Below the pieces are notes generated by a model, which saw only the letters and a list, made by a program, of their open reading frames with translations, ran no database searches and was not told the DNA's origin. A DNA stretch of 39,558 bases from JBBARC01 sp040400005 (GTDB lineage Bacteria; Pseudomonadota; Alphaproteobacteria; Acetobacterales; Acetobacteraceae). The stretch spans positions 1 to 39,558 of the forward strand of contig JBBARC010000031.1 in the NCBI GenBank assembly GCA_040400005.1, given 5' to 3'. Each line of letters starts with the position of its first letter. The stretch's first letter is position 1. This document shows positions 1 to 8,086 of the stretch, piece by piece. The position numbers and the translations under genes were made by a program.

Positions 1-55
1 TCGCCATAAATGTTTTCAATGGGTTGTGTAGCTTCGACCCTACCTGGGCAGTTAC
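1..55. mobile_element. Terminus of an insertion sequence (partial, possibly IS66-like)
   Basis: Bases 42-55 read ACCTGGGCAGTTAC. Their exact reverse complement, GTAACTGCCCAGGT, occurs at 39506-39519 near the other end of the window. Beyond those 14 bases the two sequences diverge, as expected for the two ends of one IS that share a terminal inverted repeat. The GTAA terminus fits IS66-family ends, but no transposase lies inside the window, so the family is a guess. The IS is inserted into an AT-rich palindromic element that continues at base 56. About 55 bases of IS sequence at the contig edge suggests an assembly break in a multi-copy repeat. Confidence 0.45.
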
Positions 56-168
56 AAGAAAAGAAGCAAAAGACTTTTACCATGCGGGGACTGAGGCAAC
101 GCTGCCACCGCAACCTCCGAACCCAATTCATAAAAGTCTTTTTGCTTCTTTTTCTACAGAAAAAGAAG
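56..168. repeat. AT-rich palindromic doublet element, copy 1 (left arm cut by IS)
   Basis: The remaining left arm (56-92, GAAAAGAAG then CAAAAGACTTTT) and the right arm (131-168) are inverted copies. They flank a GC-rich middle closely related to that of the copy at 28895-29020 (both contain GCGGGG, GGCAACGC and GCCACCGC in order). The tip of the left hairpin is missing because the IS end abuts it at 55/56. The element ends about 50 bases before the start codon of the CNNM gene. Confidence 0.8.
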
Positions 169-220
169 AGCCTTATCTTTGCGTCGCACAATATCCCCAT
201 GGCTGCTAAGACTGCCGGTC

Positions 221-1522
221 ATGTCTGTGTTCCTAGAATTTTCGGTCATCTTCCTGCTGACCCTGCTCAACGGCGTGTTTGCCATGAGCGAGCTTGCCCT
301 GGTTTCTGTGCGGCGGGCGCGGCTGGCGGCGATGGAGCGGCGCCGGGTGCGCGGGGCGCGGGCGGCGCGCGAGTTATCGGATGATCCGCAACGGTTTTTG
401 CCCACGGTGCAGGTGGGGGTGACGTTGATCGGCACGCTATCCGGCACGTTTGGCGGGGCGCAGATTGCGCATCACATCACGCCGCTGGTGGCGCAATTAC
501 CCTACGTTGGCACCGCCGCCGAGGGTATTTCGCTGGGCCTGGTGGTGGTGGTGATCACCTACATGACCATGGTGTTTGGCGAATTGGTGCCCAAGCAACT
601 GGCCCTGCTCGCACCAGAAAAAATCGCCATTTTGGCGGCCGGGCCAGTGAGTTTGCTGGCGCGCGCCATGGCGCCAATCGTGTGGCTGCTGGGGCTATCG
701 TCATCGCTGGTGTTGCGCGCCTTTGGGGTGGCGCATTACCGGCCGCAGGCGGTGACCGAGGAAGAATTGCGCGCCTTGCTGGCCGAGGGCACCGAAGCCG
801 GCGTGCTGGAAACCGAAGAGCGCGACATGATTGAACGCATGTTGCGCCTGGCCGACAAACCGGTGCGCGCCATCATGACGCCACGCAACGAGCTGGCTTG
901 GCTGGATCGCACCGATTCCGAGCACGAGATTATCGCCGAGCTAAAAGCCGCCCCGCATAGCCGCTTTGTGGTGTGCGATGGCGCGGTGGATAACGTGGTG
1001 GGCGTGGTGCAGGCCAAAGATTTACTCGATCGCGTGCTGGAAGGCCAAAAACTGTCGCTGGTCAGCGCGCTGCGCCAGCCGCAAATTATGCCCGACACGG
1101 TCACCGCGCTGGAAGCGCTGGAGCGCTTGAAAGCCGATGTGCTGGGGCTGGCGCTGGTGATGGACGAGTACGGCAGTTTTGAAGGGGTGGTTACTGCGGC
1201 CGACGTGCTGGCCGCCATTGTGGGCGATGTGGCGGAGCCTGGCACGATGAGCGCAGCGGAAGCCGGCGCCAGCGACGAGGCTGAATTGATGCTGGAAGGC
1301 AGCACCGCGGTGGATGAGCTAAAAGTGCGCTTGCATCTGCCCGATCTGCCGGCCGAGGGCAGCTACCATACCCTGGCAGGGTTGTTGCTGGCGTTGCTGC
1401 GGCGGGTGCCGGTGGCGGGCGACCGCATTGTGTTTGGTGGCTGGTTGTTTGAGGTGATCGATGTCGATGGCCGGCGGGTGACCAAAGTGCGCGCCAGCCG
1501 CGAGACGCTGGCGCAGGGATGA
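221..1522 (+). CDS. CNNM/CorC-HlyC family membrane protein with CBS domains
   Basis: A 433-residue inner-membrane protein with the usual hemolysin-C/CorC layout. An N-terminal DUF21/CNNM membrane domain (about residues 1-190) begins with a hydrophobic helix followed by FAMSELALVS, a family hallmark. Two CBS domains follow (about 205-335, with a typical MTPRNELAWLD segment at the first), then a C-terminal CorC_HlyC domain (about 345-430) containing GSYHTLAGLLL. Proteins of this family are linked to Mg2+/Co2+ efflux or ion homeostasis; the substrate here is not shown. The ATG at 221 is preferred over the upstream TTG at 179 because it places the membrane helix at the N-terminus. No strong ribosome-binding site is visible. 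A palindromic element lies just upstream and a single-arm copy lies about 150 bases after the stop. Confidence 0.88.
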   Translation: MSVFLEFSVIFLLTLLNGVFAMSELALVSVRRARLAAMERRRVRGARAARELSDDPQRFLPTVQVGVTLIGTLSGTFGGAQIAHHITPLVAQLPYVGTAAEGISLGLVVVVITYMTMVFGELVPKQLALLAPEKIAILAAGPVSLLARAMAPIVWLLGLSSSLVLRAFGVAHYRPQAVTEEELRALLAEGTEAGVLETEERDMIERMLRLADKPVRAIMTPRNELAWLDRTDSEHEIIAELKAAPHSRFVVCDGAVDNVVGVVQAKDLLDRVLEGQKLSLVSALRQPQIMPDTVTALEALERLKADVLGLALVMDEYGSFEGVVTAADVLAAIVGDVAEPGTMSAAEAGASDEAELMLEGSTAVDELKVRLHLPDLPAEGSYHTLAGLLLALLRRVPVAGDRIVFGGWLFEVIDVDGRRVTKVRASRETLAQG

Positions 1523-1670
1523 GCGCGCAAGCCGCTGAGGAATACGACGATTTTGCGGCCGTCGCCGGCGGTGGGTATTGATAGGGGCGGCGACCCGGGC
1601 CACCCACGCTAAGGGCGCGGGTCGAGGCTATGAACACGGCACACACGGTCACCGGCGCGCCCCAGGCCCT

Positions 1671-1715
1671 TTGTAACAAAAGTCTTTTTGCTTCTTTTTC
1701 TCCAGAAAAAGAAGG
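1671..1715. repeat. AT-rich palindromic element, single arm, copy 2
   Basis: Contains AAAAGTCTTTTT followed by GCTTCTTTTTC, TCCA and GAAAAAGAAGG, one arm of the doublet element. The arm lies about 150 bases 3' of the CNNM gene and no partner arm is seen nearby. The stem with a four-base loop could act as a transcript 3'-end hairpin. Confidence 0.8.
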
Positions 1716-1722
1716 CCTTGCC

Positions 1723-1780
1723 TAATACCGGCCCGCTCAAGGCCCGCTCAAGGGTTGACCCATAAAGAATGGATCAACGC
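1723..1780. repeat. Dispersed repeat, copy 1 (TGACCCAT-AAGAATGGATCAACGC type)
   Basis: The stretch from ATACC through CCCGCTCAAGG to TTGACCCATAAAGAATGG and ATCAACGC matches the reverse complement of 16149-16197 with only a few differences. Copy 1 carries an internal duplication of GGCCCGCTCAA. It is not a gene, though a short reading of this repeat gives a THKEWINA-like peptide. Confidence 0.6.
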
Positions 1781-1973
1781 GGGTCGGCATTAGTCTCTTT
1801 GGGCGCGCCGCCGCCCGCCAACCCGGCGCATATGCCAAGGCGGCTGGGTACGACCCCACGCATCGCACGTGCCCTGATTTCGCCACATTCGGGCCAAGCG
1901 GATGCCGCAGTGCACATCTATCTCATCCTCTGCCGGGCCAGACTACAGGCCCGCTTTGGGGAAGATCGAGACC

Positions 1974-4667
1974 ATGACCACCCTCGCCGCCGCCACGGAT
2001 GCCCTTGCTAAGTCACGCAAGAAACTTGGCTTTTTCAATCCCGGCACGCTGTTCGCCCTGGGCTTAACCGCCGCCGTTGCGGCTGGTGGCTGGGCGGTGG
2101 CCAACCGGCCGGTGGCGGTGCCGGATTTTCACGGCACAGTGGGCGGCTTGGCGTTTGCGCCGTATCAGCGCGGCCAAACCCCCGAGCATCACGATTTTCC
2201 TACCACCGCCCAAATTGATAGCGATCTAGCGATCGCGCACACGCTGACCAGCCGTATCCGCACGTATTCGGTGGACGGCGCCATGGCCCAGATCCCGGCC
2301 CTTGCCGCCAAGCACGATTTGAAAGTCACCCTAGGCGCCTGGATTAGCGGCAATTCCGGCAATGACCAGGCCGAAACCCAGCGCCTGATCGCCACTGCCA
2401 ACGCCAACCCCGATGTTGATCGGGTGCTGGTGGGGAACGAGGCGATTTTGCGCTCGGATTTGCCGGTGCCGGAGCTGATTGGCTACATTCGTGAAGCCAA
2501 AGCCGGTGTGCATGTGCCGGTATCCACCGCGGAACCCTGGCATGTGTGGTTAAAACACCCCGAGCTTGCGGCGTCGGTGGATTACATCACCATCCATTTG
2601 CTGCCCTATTGGGAAGGGCTGCCGATCGACCAGAGCCTTTCCTATATCATGGACAAGCTCGACCAGGTGCAGCGCGCCTACCCCACCAAGCACGTGGTGA
2701 TCGGCGAAGTGGGCTGGCCTTCCAATGGCGTGGCAATCGGTGGCGCGCATGCCAGCCGGGCCAACCAGGCGCTGTTTTTGCGCAAATTCTTTGTGGCGGC
2801 CCAAGCGCGCCACCTCGATTACTTTGTGATGGAAGCGTTCGATCAGCCCTGGAAAACCAGTTTTGAAGGCCGTGCCGCCGGTTACTGGGGCATGATGGAC
2901 CTTGATCGCCATGCCAAATGGGCGATGACCGGTGCCGTGCACGAAACCCCGGCGTGGGCAATGTGGGCAGCTGGCAGCATTGCCGCCGCCCTGCTGATGG
3001 CGGGCGCGCTGCTGAGCCGCCGCCCCGATATTCGGCTCAGCGGCAAGCTGATGGTGGCAGGGCTGGCGCAAGGGTTCGTTGCGGTATTTGCGCTGGTGCT
3101 GCTGGCGATGTCGCAAAAATACCTCTCCACTTTTGCCGCCATTGTTTGGGGCAGCTTGGCGGCGGGCCAGGCGCTGCTGCTGCTGCTGTTGCTGGCCGAT
3201 AGTTTTGAACTGGCCGAAGTGGTGTTTGGCCGGGTGATGAAGCGCCGCCCGGCGATTGTGCCCGCACCTAGCACCATGAAGCTGCCGAAAGTCAGCCTGC
3301 ATGTGGCGCTGTGCAACGAACCGCCCGAGATGGTGCGCCAAACCTTGAACGCGCTGGCGGCCCTTGATTACGCCGATTACGAAGTGCTGGTGATTGATAA
3401 CAACACCATGGACCCCGCCTTGTGGGAACCGGTGGCTGATCATTGCGCGCGGCTGGGCCCGAAATTCCGCTTTTTCCACCTGGGCCAATGGCCGGGGTTT
3501 AAGGCCGGTGCGCTGAACTTTGGCCTGCGCGAAACCGCGGCCGATGCCGAGATTGTGGCGGTGATCGACAGCGATTACATCGTCGACCCCGACTGGCTGC
3601 GCTGCATGGTGCCGCATTTTAACGACCCCCGCGTAGGCTTTGTGCAATCGCCGCAGGATTACCACGATAACGACGGCAGCTTTTTCAAGCGGCTGATGTT
3701 CTGGGAATACGCTGGCTTCTTCCATGTTGGCATGGTGCAGCGTAACGAACGCAACGCCATTATTCAGCACGGCACGATGACGCTGGTGCGTAAATCGGCG
3801 CTGATGGATGGCGGCAAGAATTGGTCGGAATGGACCATTTGCGAAGATGCAGAACTCGGCCTGCGCCTGTTCCGCGCCGGTTGGGAAGCGGTCTATTCGC
3901 CGCACAGCTTCGGCCGTGGCGTGATGCCCGATGATTTTGCCGCTTTCCGTAAGCAACGCTTTCGGTGGGCTTATGGCGCCATGCAGATTATGCGCGGCCA
4001 TGCGGCAGCTTTGTTCAACCCATTCAACCGCGAACTTACCCTGGGCCAGCGCTGGCACTTTGTGATGGGCTGGTTGCCGTGGGTGGGCGATGCGCTGGGT
4101 TTGGCCTTTGTGGTGATGGGTTTGCTGTGGTCGATCGGCTTGATTGCGGCGCCAATGACCTACGAATTTCCCATCGTGCTGTTCATGGTGCCATCGATCG
4201 GGCTGTTCTTCTTCAAGCTGGTGCAGATCATGGCGCTGTATGCAACGCGGGTGCCGTGCTCGGGCAAGGATCGCCTAGGTGCGGCCATTGCCGGGCTGGC
4301 GTTAAGCCACACCATTGGCAAAGCGGTTTGGAAAGGCTTGTTTATTCGCTCGGCCCCGTTTTTGCGCACACCCAAAATGGAAGATGCGCCGGCGCTGGTG
4401 CAGGGTTTGGTGATGGCGCGCGAAGAACTGGTGCTGCTGGTGCTGACATGGGCCGCGATGTTCGGGGTGGGGTTTGCCCACCATCTGGCGACCCCAGAAG
4501 CCAAATTGTGGTGTGCAGTGCTGTTCACCCAGTCGCTGCCTTACATGGCGGCAGTGGCGGTGGCGGTGATTGCGGCCTTCCCTGCCCGCAAACCAGTGGG
4601 GGTGACTGCTGCCCAACCGGCGATGCTGGCACGTTTCCCAGCCATGCTGGAACTGGGCGGCGACTAA
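1974..4667 (+). CDS. Membrane beta-glucan synthase: GH17 domain fused to processive GT2
   Basis: An 897-residue inner-membrane fusion. After an N-terminal membrane anchor (about residues 17-40) comes a glycoside hydrolase family 17 domain (about 50-330). It carries the proposed acid/base glutamate in VGNEAIL (about E156) and the nucleophile in IGEVGWPSNG (about E245). Three membrane helices (about 330-415) lead into a GT2 domain with DSDY (about 532), CEDAELGLRL (about 623) and QRFRW (about 660), the D, DxD, ED and Q(Q/R)xRW pattern of processive synthases. C-terminal membrane helices follow. The family (NdvB/beta-1,3-glucan synthase-like) makes beta-1,3- or mixed beta-glucans from UDP-glucose; GH17 domains act on beta-1,3-glucan and can transglycosylate. 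Cyclic or branched glucan as product is inferred. The ATG at 1974 is chosen because it precedes the anchor directly. A clear terminator follows. Confidence 0.9.
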   Translation: MTTLAAATDALAKSRKKLGFFNPGTLFALGLTAAVAAGGWAVANRPVAVPDFHGTVGGLAFAPYQRGQTPEHHDFPTTAQIDSDLAIAHTLTSRIRTYSVDGAMAQIPALAAKHDLKVTLGAWISGNSGNDQAETQRLIATANANPDVDRVLVGNEAILRSDLPVPELIGYIREAKAGVHVPVSTAEPWHVWLKHPELAASVDYITIHLLPYWEGLPIDQSLSYIMDKLDQVQRAYPTKHVVIGEVGWPSNGVAIGGAHASRANQALFLRKFFVAAQARHLDYFVMEAFDQPWKTSFEGRAAGYWGMMDLDRHAKWAMTGAVHETPAWAMWAAGSIAAALLMAGALLSRRPDIRLSGKLMVAGLAQGFVAVFALVLLAMSQKYLSTFAAIVWGSLAAGQALLLLLLLADSFELAEVVFGRVMKRRPAIVPAPSTMKLPKVSLHVALCNEPPEMVRQTLNALAALDYADYEVLVIDNNTMDPALWEPVADHCARLGPKFRFFHLGQWPGFKAGALNFGLRETAADAEIVAVIDSDYIVDPDWLRCMVPHFNDPRVGFVQSPQDYHDNDGSFFKRLMFWEYAGFFHVGMVQRNERNAIIQHGTMTLVRKSALMDGGKNWSEWTICEDAELGLRLFRAGWEAVYSPHSFGRGVMPDDFAAFRKQRFRWAYGAMQIMRGHAAALFNPFNRELTLGQRWHFVMGWLPWVGDALGLAFVVMGLLWSIGLIAAPMTYEFPIVLFMVPSIGLFFFKLVQIMALYATRVPCSGKDRLGAAIAGLALSHTIGKAVWKGLFIRSAPFLRTPKMEDAPALVQGLVMAREELVLLVLTWAAMFGVGFAHHLATPEAKLWCAVLFTQSLPYMAAVAVAVIAAFPARKPVGVTAAQPAMLARFPAMLELGGD

Positions 4668-4701
4668 ACGCTTTGGGTTAGGCTTGCGCGTAGTGGGTGT
4701 G

Positions 4702-4736
4702 AAGGGCGAGGGTAGCAACCCTCGCCCTTTTCTTTT
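4702..4736 (+). terminator. Rho-independent terminator after the GH17-GT2 gene
   Basis: A 12-bp perfect stem, AAGGGCGAGGGT (4702-4713) with ACCCTCGCCCTT (4718-4729), has an AGCA loop and runs into TTTTCTTTT. It lies 35 bases after the stop codon. Confidence 0.85.
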
Positions 4737-4776
4737 GGGGTGCTGCTGCGCCGCTATCTGATTTTGGAGTTTTGCC

Positions 4777-5256
4777 ATGTACCGTCCACTACCGCCGCTG
4801 GCAGCCATTTTGGGGGCGGCCGGGTTGCTGCCGTTTGTGGTGTTGGGCATCGCCAGTGTCGGCGCCAATTCGGGCCGGGCCGCCGTGGCAGCAACCCTAC
4901 TGGTGGCTTATGGCGCGGCGATATTGAGCTTTTTGGGCGGGGTGCATTGGGGGTTTACGCTGGGTGGCGACGATGAAGCCGATCCCGCAACCCGGCATCG
5001 CTTGGCGTTGGGGGTAGTGCCGCCGTTGCTGGGGTGGGGCGCCGTTGCCTTGGCGGTGGTCGCCTACCCGTTTTTAGGCTTAGGCACGCTGATTTTTAGC
5101 TTCGGCCTGACCGTGATTGTGGAAAGCCGGGCGCATAAGCGCGATTGGATGCCGACCGGGTATATGACCATGCGGTGGGCGATTTCGATTGCGGTGATGG
5201 CCATTCTGGTCACCGTGTTTGTGCTGCGCATGGTGGGCGCCCACGTGCTGTTTTGA
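4777..5256 (+). CDS. DUF3429 family inner-membrane protein
   Basis: A 159-residue protein made almost entirely of hydrophobic helices (about residues 5-25, 35-55, 80-105 and 130-155). The FLGGVHWGF segment near residue 50 is typical of DUF3429 proteins, and length and topology match that family, which has no established function. A TGGAG ribosome-binding site stands about 8 bases before the ATG. The stop codon lies inside the first unit of a 15-bp triplication (5252-5296), which repeats the stop in frame. It is separated from the upstream glucan synthase gene by a terminator, so it is probably transcribed independently. Confidence 0.75.
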   Translation: MYRPLPPLAAILGAAGLLPFVVLGIASVGANSGRAAVAATLLVAYGAAILSFLGGVHWGFTLGGDDEADPATRHRLALGVVPPLLGWGAVALAVVAYPFLGLGTLIFSFGLTVIVESRAHKRDWMPTGYMTMRWAISIAVMAILVTVFVLRMVGAHVLF

Positions 5257-5311
5257 TGGCCCGCGCTTTGATGGCCCGCGCTTTGATGACCCGAGCTTTG
5301 TTGACCGTGAG
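5252..5311. repeat. 15-bp tandem triplication covering the DUF3429 stop codon
   Basis: TTTGATGGCCCGCGC occurs at 5252-5266 and 5267-5281. A third copy with two changes (TTTGATGACCCGAGC) lies at 5282-5296, followed by a degenerate fourth unit. The gene's TGA is at 5254-5256, and the 15-base period repeats it in the same frame. Confidence 0.85.
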
Positions 5312-5402
5312 CGGGCGAGGCTAGTGCGGCGTTAACTAAAAATGTCTTTATTTTTGGATTTGTCTATGGTTTATGAACGGTATTGCAGCCGGAGATTTTG
5401 CC

Positions 5403-5714
5403 ATGCCAGATCCCCCTAAGTCAGATGCGACCATCATCCCTTTTCCGCAGCGTGACCCCACTATTGCCGGGGAGGCGCGGCTATCGCAGGCGCTGGGTGC
5501 GCTCGATGCGGCGCTGGACGAACAGCGCCGGGCGCTGTCAGATTGGCGCTTTGCCATGACCGAACTGGGCATTGGGGTGGCGGCGTTAAGCCATTCGCTG
5601 GCTGGGTATCAGGATAGTTTGGGGCTGGTGGAAACCAAGCTGGGCGGCTTGCACGAACAATCGGCGAGGCTTGCAGCCTGGGCGGATGGGGTGATGGCAC
5701 ACCCTTTAAGCTAA
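5403..5714 (+). CDS. Small hypothetical protein, predicted coiled coil
   Basis: A 103-residue soluble protein that I do not recognise. After a proline-rich start (PDPPKSDATIIPFPQRDP) the sequence is largely helical with heptad-like hydrophobic spacing (SQALGALDAALDEQRRALS and later LVETKLGGLHEQSARLAAW), suggesting one or two coiled coils. There is no signal peptide or membrane helix. The ATG at 5403 has a GGAG about 9 bases upstream and is preferred to an in-frame ATG at 5373. It sits between the DUF3429 and YifB genes with about 100-150 bases on either side, so operon membership is unclear. Its stop codon begins a 16-bp triplication, echoing the repeat at the preceding gene's stop. Codon usage matches neighbouring genes, which supports it being real. 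Confidence 0.6.
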   Translation: MPDPPKSDATIIPFPQRDPTIAGEARLSQALGALDAALDEQRRALSDWRFAMTELGIGVAALSHSLAGYQDSLGLVETKLGGLHEQSARLAAWADGVMAHPLS

Positions 5715-5759
5715 ATTCCTGCTGCCTTAAATTCCTGCTGGCCTAAATTCCTGCTGGCC
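5712..5759. repeat. 16-bp tandem triplication starting exactly at a stop codon
   Basis: TAAATTCCTGCTG(C/G)(C)C/T units start at 5712, 5728 and 5744 with a strict 16-base period. The first TAA is the stop codon of the small gene ending at 5714. Because 16 is not a multiple of three, the three copies place TAA in all three plus-strand frames. Confidence 0.85.
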
Positions 5760-5817
5760 TTGTTTTTATAGTTAAAACGGAATGGTATGGGGTCGTGATG
5801 ATTTTCGCGCCCCCACC

Positions 5818-7308
5818 ATGAGCCTCGCCCGCATCCAAAGCTTTGCTTTCGCCGGCATTGAAGCCGTGCCGGTGGAAGTACAAGTACAAATATCGTCTGG
5901 CCTGCCGGCGTTTTTGGTGGTTGGCCTGCCCGACAAGGCCGTGGGGGAAGCGCGCGAACGGGTGCGGGCAGCCTTAACCGCCATGGGATTGTCGCTGCCG
6001 CCCAAACGGATTTTGATCAATCTGGCGCCCGCCGATTTGTTGAAAGAAGGCAGCCATTTTGATCTGCCCATGGCGCTGGCGGTGCTCGCGGCGATGGATG
6101 TGCTGCCGCGCGAAGAACTTTCGCATTACGCAGCTTTGGGCGAACTTTCGCTGGATGGCGCGTTAAACCCGGTGGCCGGTGTGCTGCCGGCGGCGATTGG
6201 CGCCGGCGCGCGCGAGTTGGGGCTGATCTGCCCGCACGCGCAAGGGGGCGAGGCCGCCTGGGCCGGCAGTGTCGAAGTGCTAGCGCCGCGCGATTTGCTG
6301 ACGCTGATCAACCATTTTCGTGGCACCCAGGTGATGAGCCCGCCCGAACCAGCCGGCGTTGCAGAAGCGCTACACACGGTGGATCTGGCCGATGTGCGCG
6401 GCATGGAAACGGCGCGGCGGGCGCTGGAAATTGCCGCAAGCGGTGGGCATAATCTGTTGCTGGTGGGGTCGCCCGGTGCCGGCAAATCCATGCTGGCGGC
6501 GCGCCTGCCGGGGTTGCTGCCAGATCTAACCCCGGCCGAGGCGCTGGAAGTGAGCATGATCCATTCGGTGGCCGGCATGCTGGAAGGTGGCCGCTTACTA
6601 AAACGCCCGCCGTTTCGCGAACCCCATCACAGTGCCAGCCAAGCCGCTATCATTGGCGGCGGCGCCCGGGCGCGGCCGGGCGAGGTCAGCCTGGCCCATC
6701 GCGGCGTGTTGTTTTTGGACGAGCTGCCAGAATTTCCCCGCGCCGTGCTAGAAACCTTGCGCCAGCCGCTGGAATGCGGGCGCACAACGGTTGCCCGGGT
6801 TGCCGCCCACGTAACTTACCCGGCGCGGTTTCAACTGATCGCCGCAATGAACCCGTGCCGCTGCGGGCATTTGGGCAATGCCGCGCGCGAATGTGCGCGC
6901 GCGCCGCGCTGTGGCGAGGATTATTTATCGCGCATCAGCGGGCCATTGCTTGACCGCATTGATATCACCGTGCACGTGCAGCCGGTATCGCCATCTGATT
7001 TGGCCCGCGCGCCGGTGGGCGAGGATAGTGCGGCGGTGGCCAAAAGGGTTGCCCGTGCACGCGCCGCCCAGCGCGCCCGCGGTGTGCTGAATGCGGAAGC
7101 CGATAGCGGCAAGATTGAGATTGAGGCGGCAGCGAGGGCATTAGCGGAAACCGCCATGGCGCGGCTAAATTTATCGCCGCGCGGTTATACCCGCGTGCTG
7201 CGCGTGGCCCGCAGTATCGCCGATTTGGCGGCGGTTGAAAAAGTGCGGCGTGAAGATGTGGCGGAGGCGCTGGCGTTTCGCCACCGCATCCCGGGGCGGG
7301 TGCTGTGA
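5818..7308 (+). CDS. YifB/ComM family Mg-chelatase-like AAA+ ATPase
   Basis: A 496-residue cytoplasmic ATPase with the full family layout. The N-terminal ChlI-like domain (about residues 1-165) begins SLARIQSFAFAGIEAVPVEV and includes GLPDKAVGEARERVRAAL. A Mg-chelatase AAA domain carries Walker A GSPGAGKSMLA (about residue 217) and Walker B LFLDELPEF. The C-terminal Mg_chelatase_C domain follows. A zinc-type CRCGH segment occurs after AAMNP, as is usual. In naturally transformable bacteria ComM is a helicase that promotes branch migration of incoming DNA; in others the role is unclear. No magnesium-chelatase partner is nearby, which supports ComM over a chlorophyll subunit. The ATG at 5818 gives the canonical N-terminus. 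The next gene is convergent, with stop codons 10 bases apart. Confidence 0.93.
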   Translation: MSLARIQSFAFAGIEAVPVEVQVQISSGLPAFLVVGLPDKAVGEARERVRAALTAMGLSLPPKRILINLAPADLLKEGSHFDLPMALAVLAAMDVLPREELSHYAALGELSLDGALNPVAGVLPAAIGAGARELGLICPHAQGGEAAWAGSVEVLAPRDLLTLINHFRGTQVMSPPEPAGVAEALHTVDLADVRGMETARRALEIAASGGHNLLLVGSPGAGKSMLAARLPGLLPDLTPAEALEVSMIHSVAGMLEGGRLLKRPPFREPHHSASQAAIIGGGARARPGEVSLAHRGVLFLDELPEFPRAVLETLRQPLECGRTTVARVAAHVTYPARFQLIAAMNPCRCGHLGNAARECARAPRCGEDYLSRISGPLLDRIDITVHVQPVSPSDLARAPVGEDSAAVAKRVARARAAQRARGVLNAEADSGKIEIEAAARALAETAMARLNLSPRGYTRVLRVARSIADLAAVEKVRREDVAEALAFRHRIPGRVL

Positions 7309-7330
7309 ACGAAAAATTCTAAGCGTTCAC
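7305..7330. terminator. Possible bidirectional terminator between convergent genes
   Basis: GTGAACG (7305-7311) and CGTTCAC (7324-7330) form a 7-bp inverted repeat spanning the two facing stop codons, with A/T runs (AAAAATT, GAAAATTTTC) alongside. The stem is short, so the assignment is tentative. Confidence 0.35.
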
Positions 7331-8086
7331 AAGAAAATTTTCGATCAGAACAGCCAGTGGTTCGGCTTGATCGACATGCACCCAATGCCCGGCGCCCAAA
7401 ATTGTTTCGATTGTGGCCTGTGGGCATAAGGCGTGGATAAGTGGGGCATCGGCGGGCAAAATATAATCGGATGCGCCACCGGCGACAAACAAAGCGGGGC
7501 CGGCATAGGTAAGGCCGTTAGCTACACTGGGCCAATCTTCGATATCGGCAATGCCAGCGGCGATGTTTTGCAACCCTATGCGCCAGGCGGGGGCATCGCC
7601 GGGCACAAAATTTTGCAGCAAAAAACCGCGCGTGCTGTCGTTGGAAATGGTAGGCGCCAGCAGCGCGCCGGCATCTCGCCGGCTGAGCGGTTGGTTGAGC
7701 GGCACAGCGCATAACGCTGCCGCCACCTGCGCGTTGTGGTGGGCATAGGGGCGCGGGGCGATGTCGATCACCACCAATTTTGTAACCAGCGCCGGTTGCA
7801 GCAAGGCCGCCATCAGCGCGGTTTTACCACCCATGGAATGGCCGATCAGCGCCGCCGGCACGGCCTCAAGATCTGCCAAAGTTTGTAGCACATCGCGGGC
7901 GAGATCGTCATACGCCATGCCCGGCGCGTGGCCGCTATCGCCGTGGTTGCGCAGATCGAGTGAGATCACCCGATGTGTGCCGCATAGGCGCCGCGCCAGC
8001 GTGCCCAAGTTGCGGGCACGGCCAAACAAGCCGTGCAACAGCACAACCGGCGGCCCTGCCCCGATGCTGGATGACGCCAAGCGCAT
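7319..8086 (-). CDS. Alpha/beta-fold hydrolase (YbfF-like esterase)
   Basis: A 255-residue soluble alpha/beta hydrolase. The catalytic triad is readable as S84 in GHSMGG, D206 in GGASDYILP and H233 in GAGHWVHVD; the oxyanion-hole motif is LLHGLFG near residue 17. The early DLRNHGDS segment is characteristic of YbfF-type short-acyl esterases. The natural substrate is unknown. Its ATG overlaps the stop codon of the upstream quinone oxidoreductase by one base (TAATG), so the two are very likely co-transcribed and translationally coupled. Family assignment is firm, specificity is not. Confidence 0.88.
   Translation of the reverse strand: MRLASSSIGAGPPVVLLHGLFGRARNLGTLARRLCGTHRVISLDLRNHGDSGHAPGMAYDDLARDVLQTLADLEAVPAALIGHSMGGKTALMAALLQPALVTKLVVIDIAPRPYAHHNAQVAAALCAVPLNQPLSRRDAGALLAPTISNDSTRGFLLQNFVPGDAPAWRIGLQNIAAGIADIEDWPSVANGLTYAGPALFVAGGASDYILPADAPLIHALCPQATIETILGAGHWVHVDQAEPLAVLIENFLVNA

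Larger units (their letters stand above)
1523..1973. other. Intergenic region with two dispersed repeats
   Basis: No credible gene in about 450 bases. It contains a single arm of the AT-rich palindromic element (1671-1715) and a second dispersed repeat (1723-1780) that recurs at 16149-16197. From 1781 to 1973 no recognisable feature is seen; this part presumably holds the promoter of the GH17-GT2 gene. Confidence 0.6.

Noticed and set aside
2550..4058. A 502-codon open frame antisense to the GH17-GT2 gene
   Set aside because: Its product is rich in His, Arg and Gln with no domain, typical of the shadow of a GC-rich gene. The plus strand encodes recognisable catalytic domains throughout.
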